Shown here: positions 45,601 through 57,800 of the stretch, piece after piece
Numbering within the stretch: the first letter of the stretch is position 1
Layout of the letters: every line of letters begins with the position of its first letter
Assembly: GCA_033816765.1 (NCBI GenBank)
Contig: CM066288.1
Location: 2,232,001 to 2,296,000, forward strand
Reading direction: 5' to 3'
Length of the DNA: 64,000 bases
DNA from: Nothopassalora personata
Taxonomy: Eukaryota; Ascomycota; Dothideomycetes; Mycosphaerellales; Mycosphaerellaceae
Translations under genes and position numbers: made by a program
The notes under the pieces: generated by a model
Databases searched by the model: none
What the model was told of the DNA's origin: nothing
The model's input: only the letters and a program-made list of their open reading frames with translations

Positions 45601-45960
45601 TGTTACGGAATAATTCCTATAGACCCTAGAATTATAACGATAAGACGAACACGTAACTCATCCTACCTAAGCGCTTAGACATAGAGCGATTAGACTGCTT
45701 ATACTTAGACTAATTAGACTACTTATGCTTAGAATGATTAGACTAATTACTAAGATCTACAAATCTCCTTTATATTTAGGAACGCTAGAAACCCTTATAG
45801 TTCTAATGCGTTCAACTTATGTTACTATCTTACTAATTGGAATACAACTCTTACTCTAATCATTTATCTTCGCTTAGCTTACTTTAGCCTCTCTAAAGAA
45901 TACCGCTACGTAACTTAACTTATCTATCCTCTAAGACTAGCCCTAGATCAAGACATAACA
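45601..45960 (+). repeat. 3' LTR of gypsy copy C
   Basis: 360 bp, TGTTACGG...ATAACA, same length as the 5' LTR and differing at a small number of mostly transition sites. Followed by the target duplication ACATA. Confidence 0.95.
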
Positions 45961-47815
45961 ACATATAGCTCGTATAACCGCTATAAAAGAATACCCGTGC
46001 TTCTCTCGGAGCTTTATAAACCGTCTCTATAATATCTACCTAATTCGACATTCTAAAAACTCTTTTAATCTTATAGACTACTAACCGACACTACTTACAA
46101 TTCTAATAAGCATCTTACTACTAATTAGACTACTATCTACATTGTAAATTGCAGTAATTAACCTACATACCGATAAAACCTTACTTAGCGTACTATTAAC
46201 TCCGCTATAGATAGTGTAGCTCTACCGCGGCCGTCTATTAAGGACGTATAAGACGAGCACGATATCTCCGTAGACTAAGCTAATGCGCCGTATACGTCTA
46301 GGCGAGTGCTTAAGACTGTAAGGTCTAAACCTAGCGCAATGCCCCGGATATAGCCGGTTATCGACAAGATAGTAATTAACAGTCCGTTCTAACCTAACGA
46401 GGTAACGAACTATACGCTCTATAATAACATCGGTATCGATTAAATTACCGAGGCGCCTATTAGTAGTATAGAACCTATAGTAATAGTAAAGAGCGCGTCG
46501 AATGGCGCGCTACGCGCCCTTAATCTCGGCAACTTACTCCTTAGTAAACTACTTTTAAAGGAGTAGGCGGCGGCGAAGTAGCGCGAAATGCTCGAAAAAT
46601 TTAAAGATAAGAAGACGCGTAACTCTTTAGACGAGCCCGTAGATGCCTTCGACCGCCTTAATAACTTCGAGAGCCTACGTAACGAAGCGACGCTAGAATC
46701 ACGAAACCGTAATCGCGAGGTTAAGGCTTTTAAAAAGATTCGCTAGTCTTATAAGCGTAAGAAGCGTACCGGTACTATATCTATTAAAGAAGAAATCGAG
46801 TTTATAAAGCTTAAAGCGCGTAAAAGAGCACGGTAGGTTAAGGTAAAGGTAGACGAGGAGTACGAGCGCGAAGCCTCTCCGGTGGAAGAAGACCTATCCG
46901 AGGCACTATTTGTTAAATCGGACGACGCGCGGGCGATCTTTAGCGACGATAAGGTTAAGTTATAGGCAGCTCCTAAGAGTACTCGTAAGAAGGGTAAGCG
47001 GGTAGCCGAGTCCGATCTTAAGAGCGAGATTCTACGGCAATTAGCTTCTCGACTACGCTAAGAAGACTAAGACTACGGGCGGAACTAAGAAGACCCGTAA
47101 GACTACCGGACACGACTATACCGATGCCGACCTTAACCGTATTATAACGGATGTTTAAGAACGTATATAGCGACTAAGCTCTTTAAAGAGTAGCGGCGGA
47201 GCTCGAGCCGGCATTAAGTCTAAGGCGGCGCCTAAGAGGAAAGGACCTTAAATAACTAACGTAAATAGCGTTATGGGTAGTAATGTCTTCGAGGATGTAG
47301 CGTAGACAGCCGATTTAAGAGCCTAGCCTACGTTCGGCGGTACTACGAGGCGAGGTAATGCTTTAAAGTAGTTACTTTCTAGTCTACCCGAGGTAGACGT
47401 CTAGGAGAGCCGTAGCGATAAGAAAGCTCTTAATGAAGCTATTAAAGATTTCACTAGACGTGCAGTTACACCGGCCCTAGATAGTAACTAGAACTTAAAG
47501 GGCATAAAGATAACGCTTAAGCATTACTAGGTACTCGGTATCGGGTTTATGCGTCGACGAGAGAACGACGATAATAAGCTAAAGGGAGGTATTCTAGTAG
47601 ATTAGATAGGCTTAGGAAAGACCATTTCTATACTAGCTAATATCGTTAATAGTAAGTAACTAGCGAAGGCACCCGTTAGGGCTACTCTTATTATTACCGC
47701 GCCGGCGCTTATTATATAGTAGTACTAGGAGATCTATAAACATTGTTAAATAGAGACGGAGAATAAGAAGTATAGACTCGGTACTGTTATACGATATTAT
47801 CTAGGCTCGCGTCTA

Positions 47816-48583
47816 GTCGTCCTATAGAGAGCGCCTTCACGCGGCGGACGACGTAAGTATCTTCGTTACGACGAAGAGAAACTAAGACTCTCTCTCTCGA
47901 AAAATACAAGCCTACTCGACTCGAAACAAGAAAAGACAGGTCGGACGAACCGAACGAACGAGATACGCTCAAAATCTACAAACAAGAACTCCGGAACTGC
48001 GAGAAGGGAAAGCGACGTACATAGCGTACACGTCGCTCGAACAACGAAGGCGCTGTCTACCTGTCGTCCCGGCAAACCACGTAAACTGCCGGCTGGAACC
48101 AAGAGAGGCGTTTAGGGGCGCAAACCACGTATACTGCACGGCTGGAACCAAGAGAGGCCGAGGGGGGGACGACAGCGAGGCCACTGCGACCGAGGAGCTA
48201 CACTCGAGACCGGAGAACGCGACTGGATTGAAACAGAGGCAACGGGTGTTTCTTGGGATTTTGCTCGGTGCGTACGGGTACGGCCGGCTTGGCTTTTTAA
48301 AACAAGAACGAGACACGGGCGCAAAACTTGTCTCGCCCGGGGCAAGGCGACAAACCGCAATTCTCGACAAGACACGACTACCGGGTACGCGCGTACTACG
48401 CCGCAATATATTCGATTTACGGTTCGAATAGCGAGCGTTGCTCGCATCTTTTAAGGAGTTTTTACGTCCGGGGTACGACGGGGCTTTTCTCCTTCTCTCA
48501 AATTTTGGTCTCGTTCTCGAGACCCGTGTTGCATAGTCTTTGACTCAAATAGCACGTTAATGGAATAATCAATCAATCAATCA
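47816..48583 (+). mobile_element. Retroposon without RIP decay (5'-truncated LINE or SINE-like), inserted in the SNF2 pseudogene
   Basis: The 768-bp insert is flanked by a perfect 14-bp target duplication TAGGCTCGCGTCTA (47802-47815 and 48584-48597). It ends in an (AATC)n tail, AATAATCAATCAATCAATCA, the signature of target-primed reverse transcription. CA and TG are frequent, in sharp contrast with both flanks. The dead SNF2 reading continues across the excised insert. Open frames up to 145 codons exist on both strands but show no domain I recognise. The 5' end is not tRNA-like. Confidence 0.85.
48072..48167 (+). repeat. Two 48-bp imperfect tandem units inside the retroposon
   Basis: GCAAACCACGTAAACTGC at 48072 and GCAAACCACGTATACTGC at 48120 begin two copies. 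Both also contain CGGCTGGAACCAAGAGAGGC. Confidence 0.85.
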
Positions 48584-49600
48584 TAGGCTCGCGTCTATAG
48601 AGTAATAGTATCGAGAAGATTCTTTCCTCCGCCGACATCGTCTTAACTACATACTCCGAGGTATTAAAGTCGTACCCTAAGGGCGTTATACCTACGGAAA
48701 TTACTATAGCTATATAGAAAGATGCGTAGTAGCGAGACTATTATAAGGCCGCTAAGGGTGTGCTATACCGGATTAAATTTCTTCGTGTTATCTACGACGA
48801 AGCTTAAGCGATTAAGAATTATAAGGGACATACTAGCATAGCCGTCCGCGCTATTAACGCTAAGTACCATTAGGCTATTACCGGTACTCCCGTTATGAAC
48901 TCTATTAAGGAGTTCTACCTATACTTTAAGTTCCTTCGTGAACCTTACATAGGCTCTTATAAGATCTTTAAGGCAAATTTCTACAGTCCTAACGATCTAG
49001 ATAGCACGGAGAAGCTAAACGTCTTCCTCCGTAAGTTCATAATTAGACGTACATATAGTAATAGGCTATTCAAATCCCGTCTACTTAATCTTCCCCCGCC
49101 TTAGGAGCATACTATATAGCTTAAGTTCAATTAAGTAGAGCGAACCATCTACGAGATTGTTAAGAACCGCATAATTGCTAGGATCAATTGTATCTCTAAG
49201 ACTAAAGGGCTAGAGAAGGGCTATAGCTATATCTAGACTATAATCCTCCGTCTACGCTAGCTTTACGGCTACATCTTACTAATATAGGGTACTATTACCG
49301 ACATCCTCGAGCGTAAAGACTTTAAGAAACTAAATAAGATCACTAAAAATATAGATGCTATAAACGAGGAATAGGCCTTACTACTACTAAACCTACGCCG
49401 TGTCTTAGTAAACAACGCCGGTATAAAGACTATTAATGCGTTACTCGGCGATTCTATTATAACCTCTAGCGAGACATAGCCTAACGTAGTCATTAGCATT
49501 AACCTAACTTAAGATAGCGCTAAAGGCGGGAAGTGTTAAGTTGAGACCTAATAGGATACGTAGTTAGTAGCGGAGTAGAGTAAGAGATTAATCTTCAACT

Positions 49601-49755
49601 AGCTAACAGCCACAGGGCATGTAGCAATATATTAGGAACTAATGCGTTGATTGTGTTGGATGTCTATCTAAGCTAAAGGGGAGAGAAGGTGTCTTCCGAC
49701 AAGCTGAGTCATCGTAGATGCCTTAGGCTATTAGATCACAACCTAACTGTTAGCT
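49601..49755. repeat. Short insert without RIP decay and with inverted ends
   Basis: A ~150-bp tract rich in CA/TG inside the RIP-decayed SNF2 pseudogene. It is bounded by AGCTAACAG on the left and its inverse CTGTTAGCT on the right. TAGCT also occurs as a direct repeat at both edges (49600-49604 and 49751-49755), compatible with a 5-bp target duplication. It could be a MITE-like element or a solo LTR fragment. Confidence 0.5.
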
Positions 49756-50115
49756 CCCCTTAAGATGCTACATCTTAATAGGAAGCATAGTTTATCGTTC
49801 CACTTCCGTAAGTACCTCGATACTCTCATTTAAGACGATTAATAGGGTACTGTCGTAGACCGTACTAAATGCTTAGCCTATCGGTAAAAGCTAGACAAGC
49901 CGTAAGTCACTTCCTACTAGTACATCTATTACACCTCCTACTTAACGGACATGTAGTACTTCGCTACCCGACGTAGCTACGACGGGACACGTTATAACGA
50001 GGGTAGAGAGTAATACACTTCGGTCGACGATGTCTATAACCTAGAGAACTTCGAGCCCGGAGTAACTTCCTCGGAGGCTAAGCTAATAATAATGAAGGGC
50101 GATAAGGGTAAAATA

Positions 50116-50157
50116 AAGAAGAAGAAGAAGAAGAAGAAGAAGAAGAAGAAGAAGAAG
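50116..50157 (+). repeat. (AAG)14 microsatellite
   Basis: Fourteen AAG units in the poly-Lys part of the SNF2 pseudogene reading. Confidence 0.95.
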
Positions 50158-51099
50158 GAGTAGATAGGAGATCCCGAAGATTAGATCGGCCTTAAGGATG
50201 AAGTTCTTCCGTCTACTAAGACCGCGGTATGTAAGACTTAGATTATAAATTGGATTAACGAAGATCTAGACTATAAGATAATCGTAAGTTAACTATTACG
50301 CGAGGCGCTCCCGCTCCTACCAAAACCCGTGAAGCTAACGTACTAACTTACTAACTAGATCTACACTTTATTTATACCCCTTACGAGGATTCTGGTTAAG
50401 GTCTATAAGACCGAGGATTAGCCGGCCGTTATATATACCGGCGAACAGTCCTACGATGCCCGACAAATAGCGATCGATAACTTTAGCAACCCGAAGAAAA
50501 AAATTAGAGTTATAATCGCTTCGCTTAGATGTAGCGGTCTCGGCCTAAACCTTACTATAGCGAGTAGAGTTATCTACATGGATCCCTAGTGAAACTATAG
50601 TAAGCAAAGCTAGACATTTACGCTAGAAGTATACTAGATACTAACGCGCTTTACCTTATAGCTGTCAAGTAGTAAGCGTTCTACCGCGTCTTCCGTATCG
50701 GATAGATAAAAGAGATAATAATAACTATAAGTATCTAAATTAGCACTACAATTTTAGTATAATACTAACTGCGCTACGTAGCGCTTCGTTATTAAGAATA
50801 GCATCGACGCCGCTATAGTAGCTATTAAGACTAAAAAATAGAAAGAGATTAGTAAGTTATACGACGCGCCTCCCCGACCCTACGACCTATTCTATACTAA
50901 CGATATAACTTTATAGACGAGGTTATAGAGAACGGCCGCGAGTAGAGGCTAGTAGTTAAAGACCTAATCCGTCTCTTCGGCAATAGGGTCGGCGAGGATA
51001 ACGAAGGACACCCCTTTATCTTTATAAACGTCGAGGAGGATAAGGAGCTCCTTTATCGTAAGGATAATAAGGAAAACGAGGATAACGATATAGGTAATA

Positions 51100-52329
51100 A
51101 TGTATAATGCGACTATCCCATGCTACTACGGTAGGGCCTTAGCTTTTAAGGAGTTAGGTTATCTTAGCTACTTCTATCGCGCTATCCTAGCCTAATAGCC
51201 GACCGAGCTTCGTAGCTCCTTAGACGACTAATTACCTACGGAGGCGGGTCTCCTTATACTATAGTCTTAATCTTCTATCTATTTGTTCTTACTTTTCGCC
51301 GCCCCCTTCTAGTGCGCTTCCCGTTAATCCCTCTACGCACGAAGCGCCGTACTATATGATCGAGCGCGCCGCTAAATCATTCGAACGCTTACATTTGCTT
51401 AATAGGAATAACACGCTCCGTCTAAGCTTAAGCTTAAGCCTTACACCTCTTCTAAGTTAGGCTTAGAGAAGTAAGTGCCGCTTAATAACTTATCTACTCG
51501 CATAATGTTAGAATTAATACGTACCTTATAACGTTACTTATAATAACCTTACCGATAAATGGGAAAATGGCATACATAGATAGAGTATTAGACCGTTTAA
51601 TAGGAGAGCTTCTCGAAAAGCATTAAAAGTAGACGTCCGCTAATCTACGGACGCTACAAGTCCCGTATTAGAAGTTCACGTTCTACTAACGTCGCGATCC
51701 GAAACTTAGGCATTAACGTAGATAGTAGACGACGGACTTTCTAGGTCGATCGAGTAGTAGTACCGTAGTAAAGGTAGACGGACGGCACGGTACGGATCTC
51801 TATACTAGAACGGAAGTTTTCTACCCCGGGGGGGAGGATTAGCCCTCTTTTCACCGCTAATGCTACGCTTCTAAAGCCTTATTAATCGGTCGGGAAATAC
51901 GAGGCTTCGGTATTGCGATGCTATAATAGTCGGTAGTACGCCTATCCTATGTATACATTAAGGGGCATTTTGAAGGGTAAAAAGCCTAAGGAGGTAACTA
52001 TCCCTTACTCGAAGGGTTTCCCGCCGCACGCGTATACGACTAATGCCTATAGCATTCGCTAAAGACGTAGTCGTCTAGAAGTTACTCCGTATAAGTAGCG
52101 TACTTACCGTTAAGTTATTAGAGCGAGGATAACTATAGAGGGTAGATAAGTCTTAATTTACTAGGATAGGGGGTGTTCGGTAGATAGATTAAGTTAAGCG
52201 GAATGTCTAATTATTCTAGGACCCCGTGCTTAGTCGGGATGGGCTTAGTATCGTAGTAGAGGCTTTATATACGAGGCTAGAAATTAATAACTATGTTTAT
52301 CTAGTTAGCTACACTATGCCGTAGTCTTC
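51100..52329. other. RIP-decayed sequence, unclassified
   Basis: CA/TG-poor. Short decayed frames occur, but no domain is recognised. Confidence 0.4.
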
Positions 52330-53760
52330 TCCGCTTCTAGCGGCGGTTAAGCCTACGTCCTAGCGTCCTTTACCTCTTTCTTCTCGTTAGCCTTATCTAG
52401 CTCCGCTAACCTTACCCTCGTCTCTTTAGCTTCTTTAGCCTCCCTCTTCTCCCTCTCCTCCTTCTTAGTAGCTTCCCTCTTCTCGCTCTCTACTCTCTTA
52501 ACCTCCTCCTACTTCTCCCTCTCGACCTTCTCTAACGCTTCTAACTTATCCTTAACCTTACCCTTATTGATACCTTTACCGCCTACCTCGTTAATCGTAG
52601 TACTAATCTCCTCTACATTTATTATCTCCTCCCTTAAACCCTCTATAACATCCTAGACTTTCTTAACCCTACCCGTTTACTTATTTAAACTCTTTAGTGT
52701 CTAGCCTAAAGCCTCTATAACCTTAACAATTTCAACTTAATCGGCGGCTTATTCGATCTTAGCGTATACATCTTCGAGCTACGCTAGCGTAGAGGTACGT
52801 TATTAGAGGCGGGTGTCGGTAAGTTTCTTCTAGCGGAGGGCCGTTTTAGCGGCGGTTAGTTGTTTCCGGGAGACTACTATACGGGCTATAAGGTCTAGCT
52901 CGGAGATCTTAGCGGTAAGATGGTCGATTTAAGGTTCGAGGGAGGAGATAAGGGTACGGAGGGAAGCGATCGGTTCGTCTTCTAGGCTTAATTAGGGAGA
53001 TGTTTAATTCGTTAGAGGCTTTAAATTTAATTACGCCCGAGGTAGGCTTATAGACGATTACTAAGCGGTCTCGTTAGAGGTATCGGAGGAGGACGTTTAG
53101 ATCGTTTTAGCTAATCGTTTCGACACCTAATGTTTTCGCGTATATACTACTAAACAGGTCTATAGAGAAGACTCTACTAGTGTTCGACACTACCGACCGT
53201 AATGCTTCTTCTAATACTACATTCGTAGCTATCTCTACGTTTATAATAACTACGAACTCGCCTCTTACTAGCCGGTCTTATCCACTACTACTATCTCCTA
53301 GAACACCTAGCTGCCTTAGGCCTCATTTTACTACATCTAGCGGACTCGGTATCTAGCTCTTTATATACACACTATCCTTTCTATATAGAAACTCTAGTAG
53401 CGATATTAACTCTTTCCTCTTTACCGCATCCTCTAATACCGCGCCTAAAGCTAGCGGTCGTCTATACTCTTATATCTACAATTCTCGCAATAGCCCTTCT
53501 CTACTTTAGATTATAAATGTATCGCTCCTATACTGTCTAGACGGCGCTAGAATTAAGCCTACTTTCGCCGCGGAGGATAAGGCGCGTAGCTATACGGATG
53601 AATTTATAGTGTAGCCGTCGGGATTCGTCGATCGTTAATAGCGAAAGTCGGAGTAGAGCGATACGAGGCGGGATTAACTAGGGGATATTAGACGGATTAG
53701 TTCTTATTAAGAGAAACTATAGTATACTTCACCTACGGAAGGCTTCTTCGTACGTTCGTA
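52330..53760 (-). pseudogene. RIP-decayed CHMP7-like ESCRT-III (Snf7 family) gene
   Basis: A minus-strand frame with RIP-type stops reads along nearly the whole protein. The N-terminal part near 53680-53620 reads LYSDFRYQRSTNPDGYT. GLLRELQ, RRPLALGAVLEDAVKRKELIS and IPSPLDVVK with a restored Trp follow. A winged-helix-like LVIVYKPTSGVIKFKAS segment comes next. The Snf7 core (52600-52950) reads SLRTLISSLEPQIDHLTAKI, LEDVYAKIE, and ADQVEIVKVIEAL with a restored Gln. The end is a highly charged tail (EREKREAKEAKETRVRLAEL). CHMP7-type proteins recruit ESCRT-III at the nuclear envelope and endosomes. A frame change near 53000 and many stops make it non-functional. Confidence 0.8.
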
Positions 53761-54816
53761 GGAAGTCGAGAAGCTTAGACATGTCGTATACGTGAAGTGT
53801 CTACTATATAAAGATCACGCGACGAGTATATAGGAGGGAGAAAGTTGTCGTAAGAAATAAGAGTTGTAAAACGACGGACGTATAGCGCCGATCCTATGTC
53901 TAGAAGGGATGATTACATATAGGTTTCTACTATATAGGGGTTGCGATAAAGCTTAAGGATAGACGAACGGTGCAGTACCTTTAGTTAAGTGTTATATCAT
54001 TAGAATATTACATTATAGAAATTATTTAATACTAGTCGTTACTCGCCTATTACTCTCCTTTCCCTTAGATGTACTACGGAATAAGATACACAACCGCATA
54101 GCTTACTAGTGCCTCGTATACAGTACTTAAGTAGTAGCGGATTCTAAAGAATAGCTATAGTAGTCTATACTACTAGTCGTAGACGAGCTATCCTCCGAAT
54201 TAATCGTTAGGAGTTCCTACCTATTCCGGGTTACTTGTCTACTATAGTCTAGTCTCGTTAATGAAAAAGCTAGACATATCGTAGTTAGACCTAGATGCGC
54301 CAGCGTTTAGCTCTACTAGCTACTACGCCGAGTAGAACTCTTCGTTAGGTACTATAACTAGGGCGTAAGGAAAGTCGTTACCGAGATCGAAGAGCTAGTT
54401 AAAGTAGGTTATACCGTTAGCGGTTATGTTAGTAGCTACTAGAGACGCGTTGCCCGTAGGTAGCTTATCGCTAAAGACTACGTCGTTCTAGCCGGCGCTA
54501 GTGTAGTAGGAGCCTCTATTAAGAATTAGTTACTAAGTCTAGTGTATCTAAAGGCATACTTATAGATAGAGGCTATCGAATTCCTATTTACTATCGTCTA
54601 CTGGCTTAAGTCTCGTCTAGAGCTTATACTCTACAGTCGTGTTATTATATGTAGTAACTAGGGTAATAAGTACTAGGTAAAGCGTAAGGTACTACATACT
54701 TTCCTTAAGCTTATCGAACGCATTAGGGATGAATAGATTAAGCTCGGTAGTAATGTCTACTAACTACCCTATATAGGCCTATCCGAGTTGTAGTAGTATA
54801 GAGCGGTGCTTACGTA
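53761..54816. other. RIP-decayed sequence, unclassified
   Basis: No readable protein or clear repeat boundary seen. It ends at the first palindromic site. Confidence 0.4.
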
Positions 54817-54824
54817 AGCAGGGG

Positions 54825-54852
54825 TATTTACCGGTCCCGGGACCGGGAAATA
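54825..54852. repeat. Palindromic site 1
   Basis: Core ACCGGTCCCGGGACCGG flanked by TATTT and AAATA, a 28-bp inverted repeat with one mismatched pair. Confidence 0.95.
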
Positions 54853-57800
54853 AGGTCACGTGACGAGTAGCGTAGTAGCTAGATAAAACAAGAGAATTAG
54901 CGGACCTAAACCCCTATGCCCTCTACTCGAGAGGTATAAATTGAATTGTTGCCTTAATACTACGTCTACAATGCTTAACTACGTAGTATATATCTTAATA
55001 GCTATACTAGGTCCTCCTACTAGCTTACCTAAATGTCTAATTAAACCTAAATAAAATTAGGGTAAGTTAGACCTAAGGGACCCCCTCTAAACCTAAGGTT
55101 AACACAACCTATTAGTCGTTAATATATCCTCCCCTATTACGAACCTGTCCTTAGGTTCTAAAGTAGTAAGCCCGGGCACTATAGGTAGCTTAGTTAGTCG
55201 CTATAAGCTAGGGTAGTCTTATAGTAGCATAGTAGCTTACCCTACTATTTAGCTTAACATATAAGATGTTAGGTAATCCTAGGGCCTACTAGCGACAGCT
55301 TATAAAGGTCGAAAGGATTTCTTTAATAGAGACCGTAATAGTAACGTTAATAATCCGCGACTCGCGCCCGTCGTACTACGTTAACGTATACTACGAAACT
55401 AGCGAGGGATTAGGTAGCTATGTTAGCATTAATCGAACGGGTTAGATAGTCGAACAATATAAACGCTATTCATAAGACAAGTAAGTGTTAGTACTAGTAA
55501 CCTAATAAATCTAAAGACGAGTCTATCGCGTAGCTAGAAAGTAAGTTAAGGGAAGATAAGTAACTATAAGAAACAAGTAAGATCTAAGGACTAGAAGCAC
55601 CCGTACCCGAAGCATTAACTAGAGGTAGAACTAGAATTAGAACTAGAAACCTATAGGCTATAGCTATAGCCGGAAATTCAACTAGAAACTAGGAGCCTAT
55701 AAACCCGTACTAACTACTTAGTTCTACTTATTCTTATATAACTCCTTTGTCTAGACCTACTCGTTATCGTAGCTAACACTAGTCTCACTAGACGCGTCCC
55801 TAAGTAGCTAGCTAGTAAAATTCCTATAGTAGTTACGGAAGAAGCTCTTATTACGCCCTTCGCTTATAAAGCATATCTACTCGAGAGTAGTAACTAAGCT
55901 AAGCTACTTATCTATTAATTTCATAGCTCGGACGCGCTAATTATGCATCTTCTTATAGAAGAGCTCCGAGTCTAGGCGGACCGTAGCATTAAGCTACCTT
56001 CTAGCATTAAGGATAACTTCGTTATCGTTCTAAGACTTTAAACCCGCTAGGGCATCGGATAGGGGGCTAATGCTACTAAGGTGTACGGCCGTAGGAAAAG
56101 GATAGCCGGGTACTAGGCGTCGATACTTAAACCCTATAGCGCTCTCACTTAGCGTCTTAAAGTCACGATAGAGGTCTATCACCTAGTATATGCTCTAGCT
56201 TCTCTAGAGTTTAAGATAGTTATCGTCGCGGATCTCGATAAAGTAACGGTTAATCTAACGTAGCGTCTTCTTATGTACGGCCTACCTTATTAGAACGCCT
56301 ATAGTAGTTACCCGCATTTGCCTAGCGCTTAGGTCCTCTCTAAACCAGCTAATACTATTCTTACTTAGGTAATTCTAGACCCTAACCGAGAAGAAACGCT
56401 TAAATCGGCCGTCTTCTATGTAGTCGTTAATCCGGTACTACTAGATGAACTCTCTAGCATTCCCTTACTTATAAAAACCGTGTAAAAACTCCGGCCTACT
56501 AGTGCCCTCTAAGTTAAGAGAGTATAGTATATTATGCCGGTTACTAGTCTAGTAGTTTTCAATTTCGAGGTTTAAGTCGACCCTAGTATACTATACTATA
56601 GTGTTCGCGTCACCCCCCTAATAAGCCCTATTAAAGCTAAAAATCGTAGGCCTAGGGAAGGAGATAAACCGAGTGTAGTATTAAGAGTATAGCGCTACTT
56701 ATAAGAGCTATAGCCCGGGGTCTTATCGTATAATCTATTAGCTTAGAGAATACTACATGTTCTAGTAGACGCCGCCGTTACTAACCTTATTTAATTCTCG
56801 TAGGTGCTATCGGTACACGTCGAATTCTCGACTTATTATCTCTCTAACTATTTTAACCCGCGGCGCTAGTTTAGCGTTATTATACTAGTATAGCATGTTA
56901 CTATTAATATAGGTACCGGTACTATTAAGATCGGCTTAGTTAGCTTCATTAATGCTAAATTTGTCGAGGATCTAGTTGTAGTTAGCATGCGTGACGATGC
57001 TACTCGTAGTACCGACTTTGCCTCGAACACGGAGGTAGCTAAGCGGGTTAATAGTCTTCTAACTACGCTTATTAGGGCGAAACCACGACCCATTCTTTAC
57101 CTTAATAGCTGAAAAACTCTTGCCTTTAAAGAGCTAGTCTTAGACCTTAAGCGCACGCTCACATAGGGTATTAGCGGTAATACCGGGATTCGTAACGAAG
57201 TAGAGGGCCTTATAGTAGAAATCTCGAACATACTAATCGCACATTATAGCGCTAACCTTACTATCCCTCTTAAGAACCTACGAGACAGCATATTCGAGTA
57301 TCTTAAGGCCCGCTATCCGGTAGTCGGGTAGCTAGTTAATACTATCTACATTAATCGAGTTTCTAAACTTAATGCTATAGTACCGCTTATTATAGGTACA
57401 GTTAGCGCGCTTATTCCGGAGGGCCTCGTCTTCTTATAGGATCTAATCCTTAAAGACTAATACATCCCTAATTATAGCCGAAGGTAACATAGTAAGTATC
57501 GGATTACTATTCTTAGTTAGGGCCGGAGTGGATCGTAGGGTACTAACCGGTGTACCTAGCGGACTGCCTTCGCGTATAGGTACGCCGTCTAGCGTTCGGT
57601 TAGGCGAGGATTAAGTAGGCGCAGTTATGCCCTCACCTATGCTCTCGCCTATACGGAGCTACTTAAGTCGACTCGACTTACGACCGCCTCTCGATAGGAC
57701 TATAGGCTAGGTAGAGGCTAGTAGAGTTAGCGTAGTACTCTTTACACGTCCTTTACCTTTACTACCCGGTAGTAGCTAACGTAACTAAGGCTATTACTAG

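Larger units (their letters stand above)
39053..45960 (+). mobile_element. Complete RIP-decayed Ty3/gypsy chromovirus-type element (copy C)
   Basis: 6908 bp bounded by two 360-bp LTRs (39053-39412 and 45601-45960), each TGTTACGG...ATAACA. The 5-bp target duplication is ACATG on the left and ACATA on the right; the difference is itself a RIP-type TG-to-TA change. A purine tract AAGGGGATAG precedes the 3' LTR. Order: gag, protease, reverse transcriptase, RNase H, integrase, chromodomain, then a tRNA-like relic and an opposite-strand ORF before the 3' LTR. No frame is intact. Confidence 0.95.
46200..51100 (+). pseudogene. RIP-decayed SNF2-family helicase gene with later insertions
   Basis: A plus-strand reading (frame changes near 47055; RIP-type stops throughout) gives a charged N-terminus and then the SNF2 ATPase. 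Motif I is LVDQIGLGKTISILANI near 47597-47645 (normally D-E-M-G-L-G-K-T). Further on are VLTTYSEVLKSYPKG, RVIYDEAQAIKNYKG (motif II) near 48790 and AITGTPVMNSI near 48885. The C-terminal helicase half has VIIASLRCSGLGLNLT near 50510-50560, VIYMDPW and FRIGQIKEI near 50695. SNF2 proteins remodel chromatin or act in repair using ATP. The exact family member cannot be told. It is interrupted by a 768-bp retroposon (47816-48583) and a ~150-bp insert (49601-49755), and carries an AAG microsatellite. Confidence 0.8.

Noticed and set aside
47969..48406. 145-codon minus-strand ORF inside the retroposon
   Set aside because: Overlapping ORFs exist in several frames of this CG-rich insert and none has a recognisable domain.
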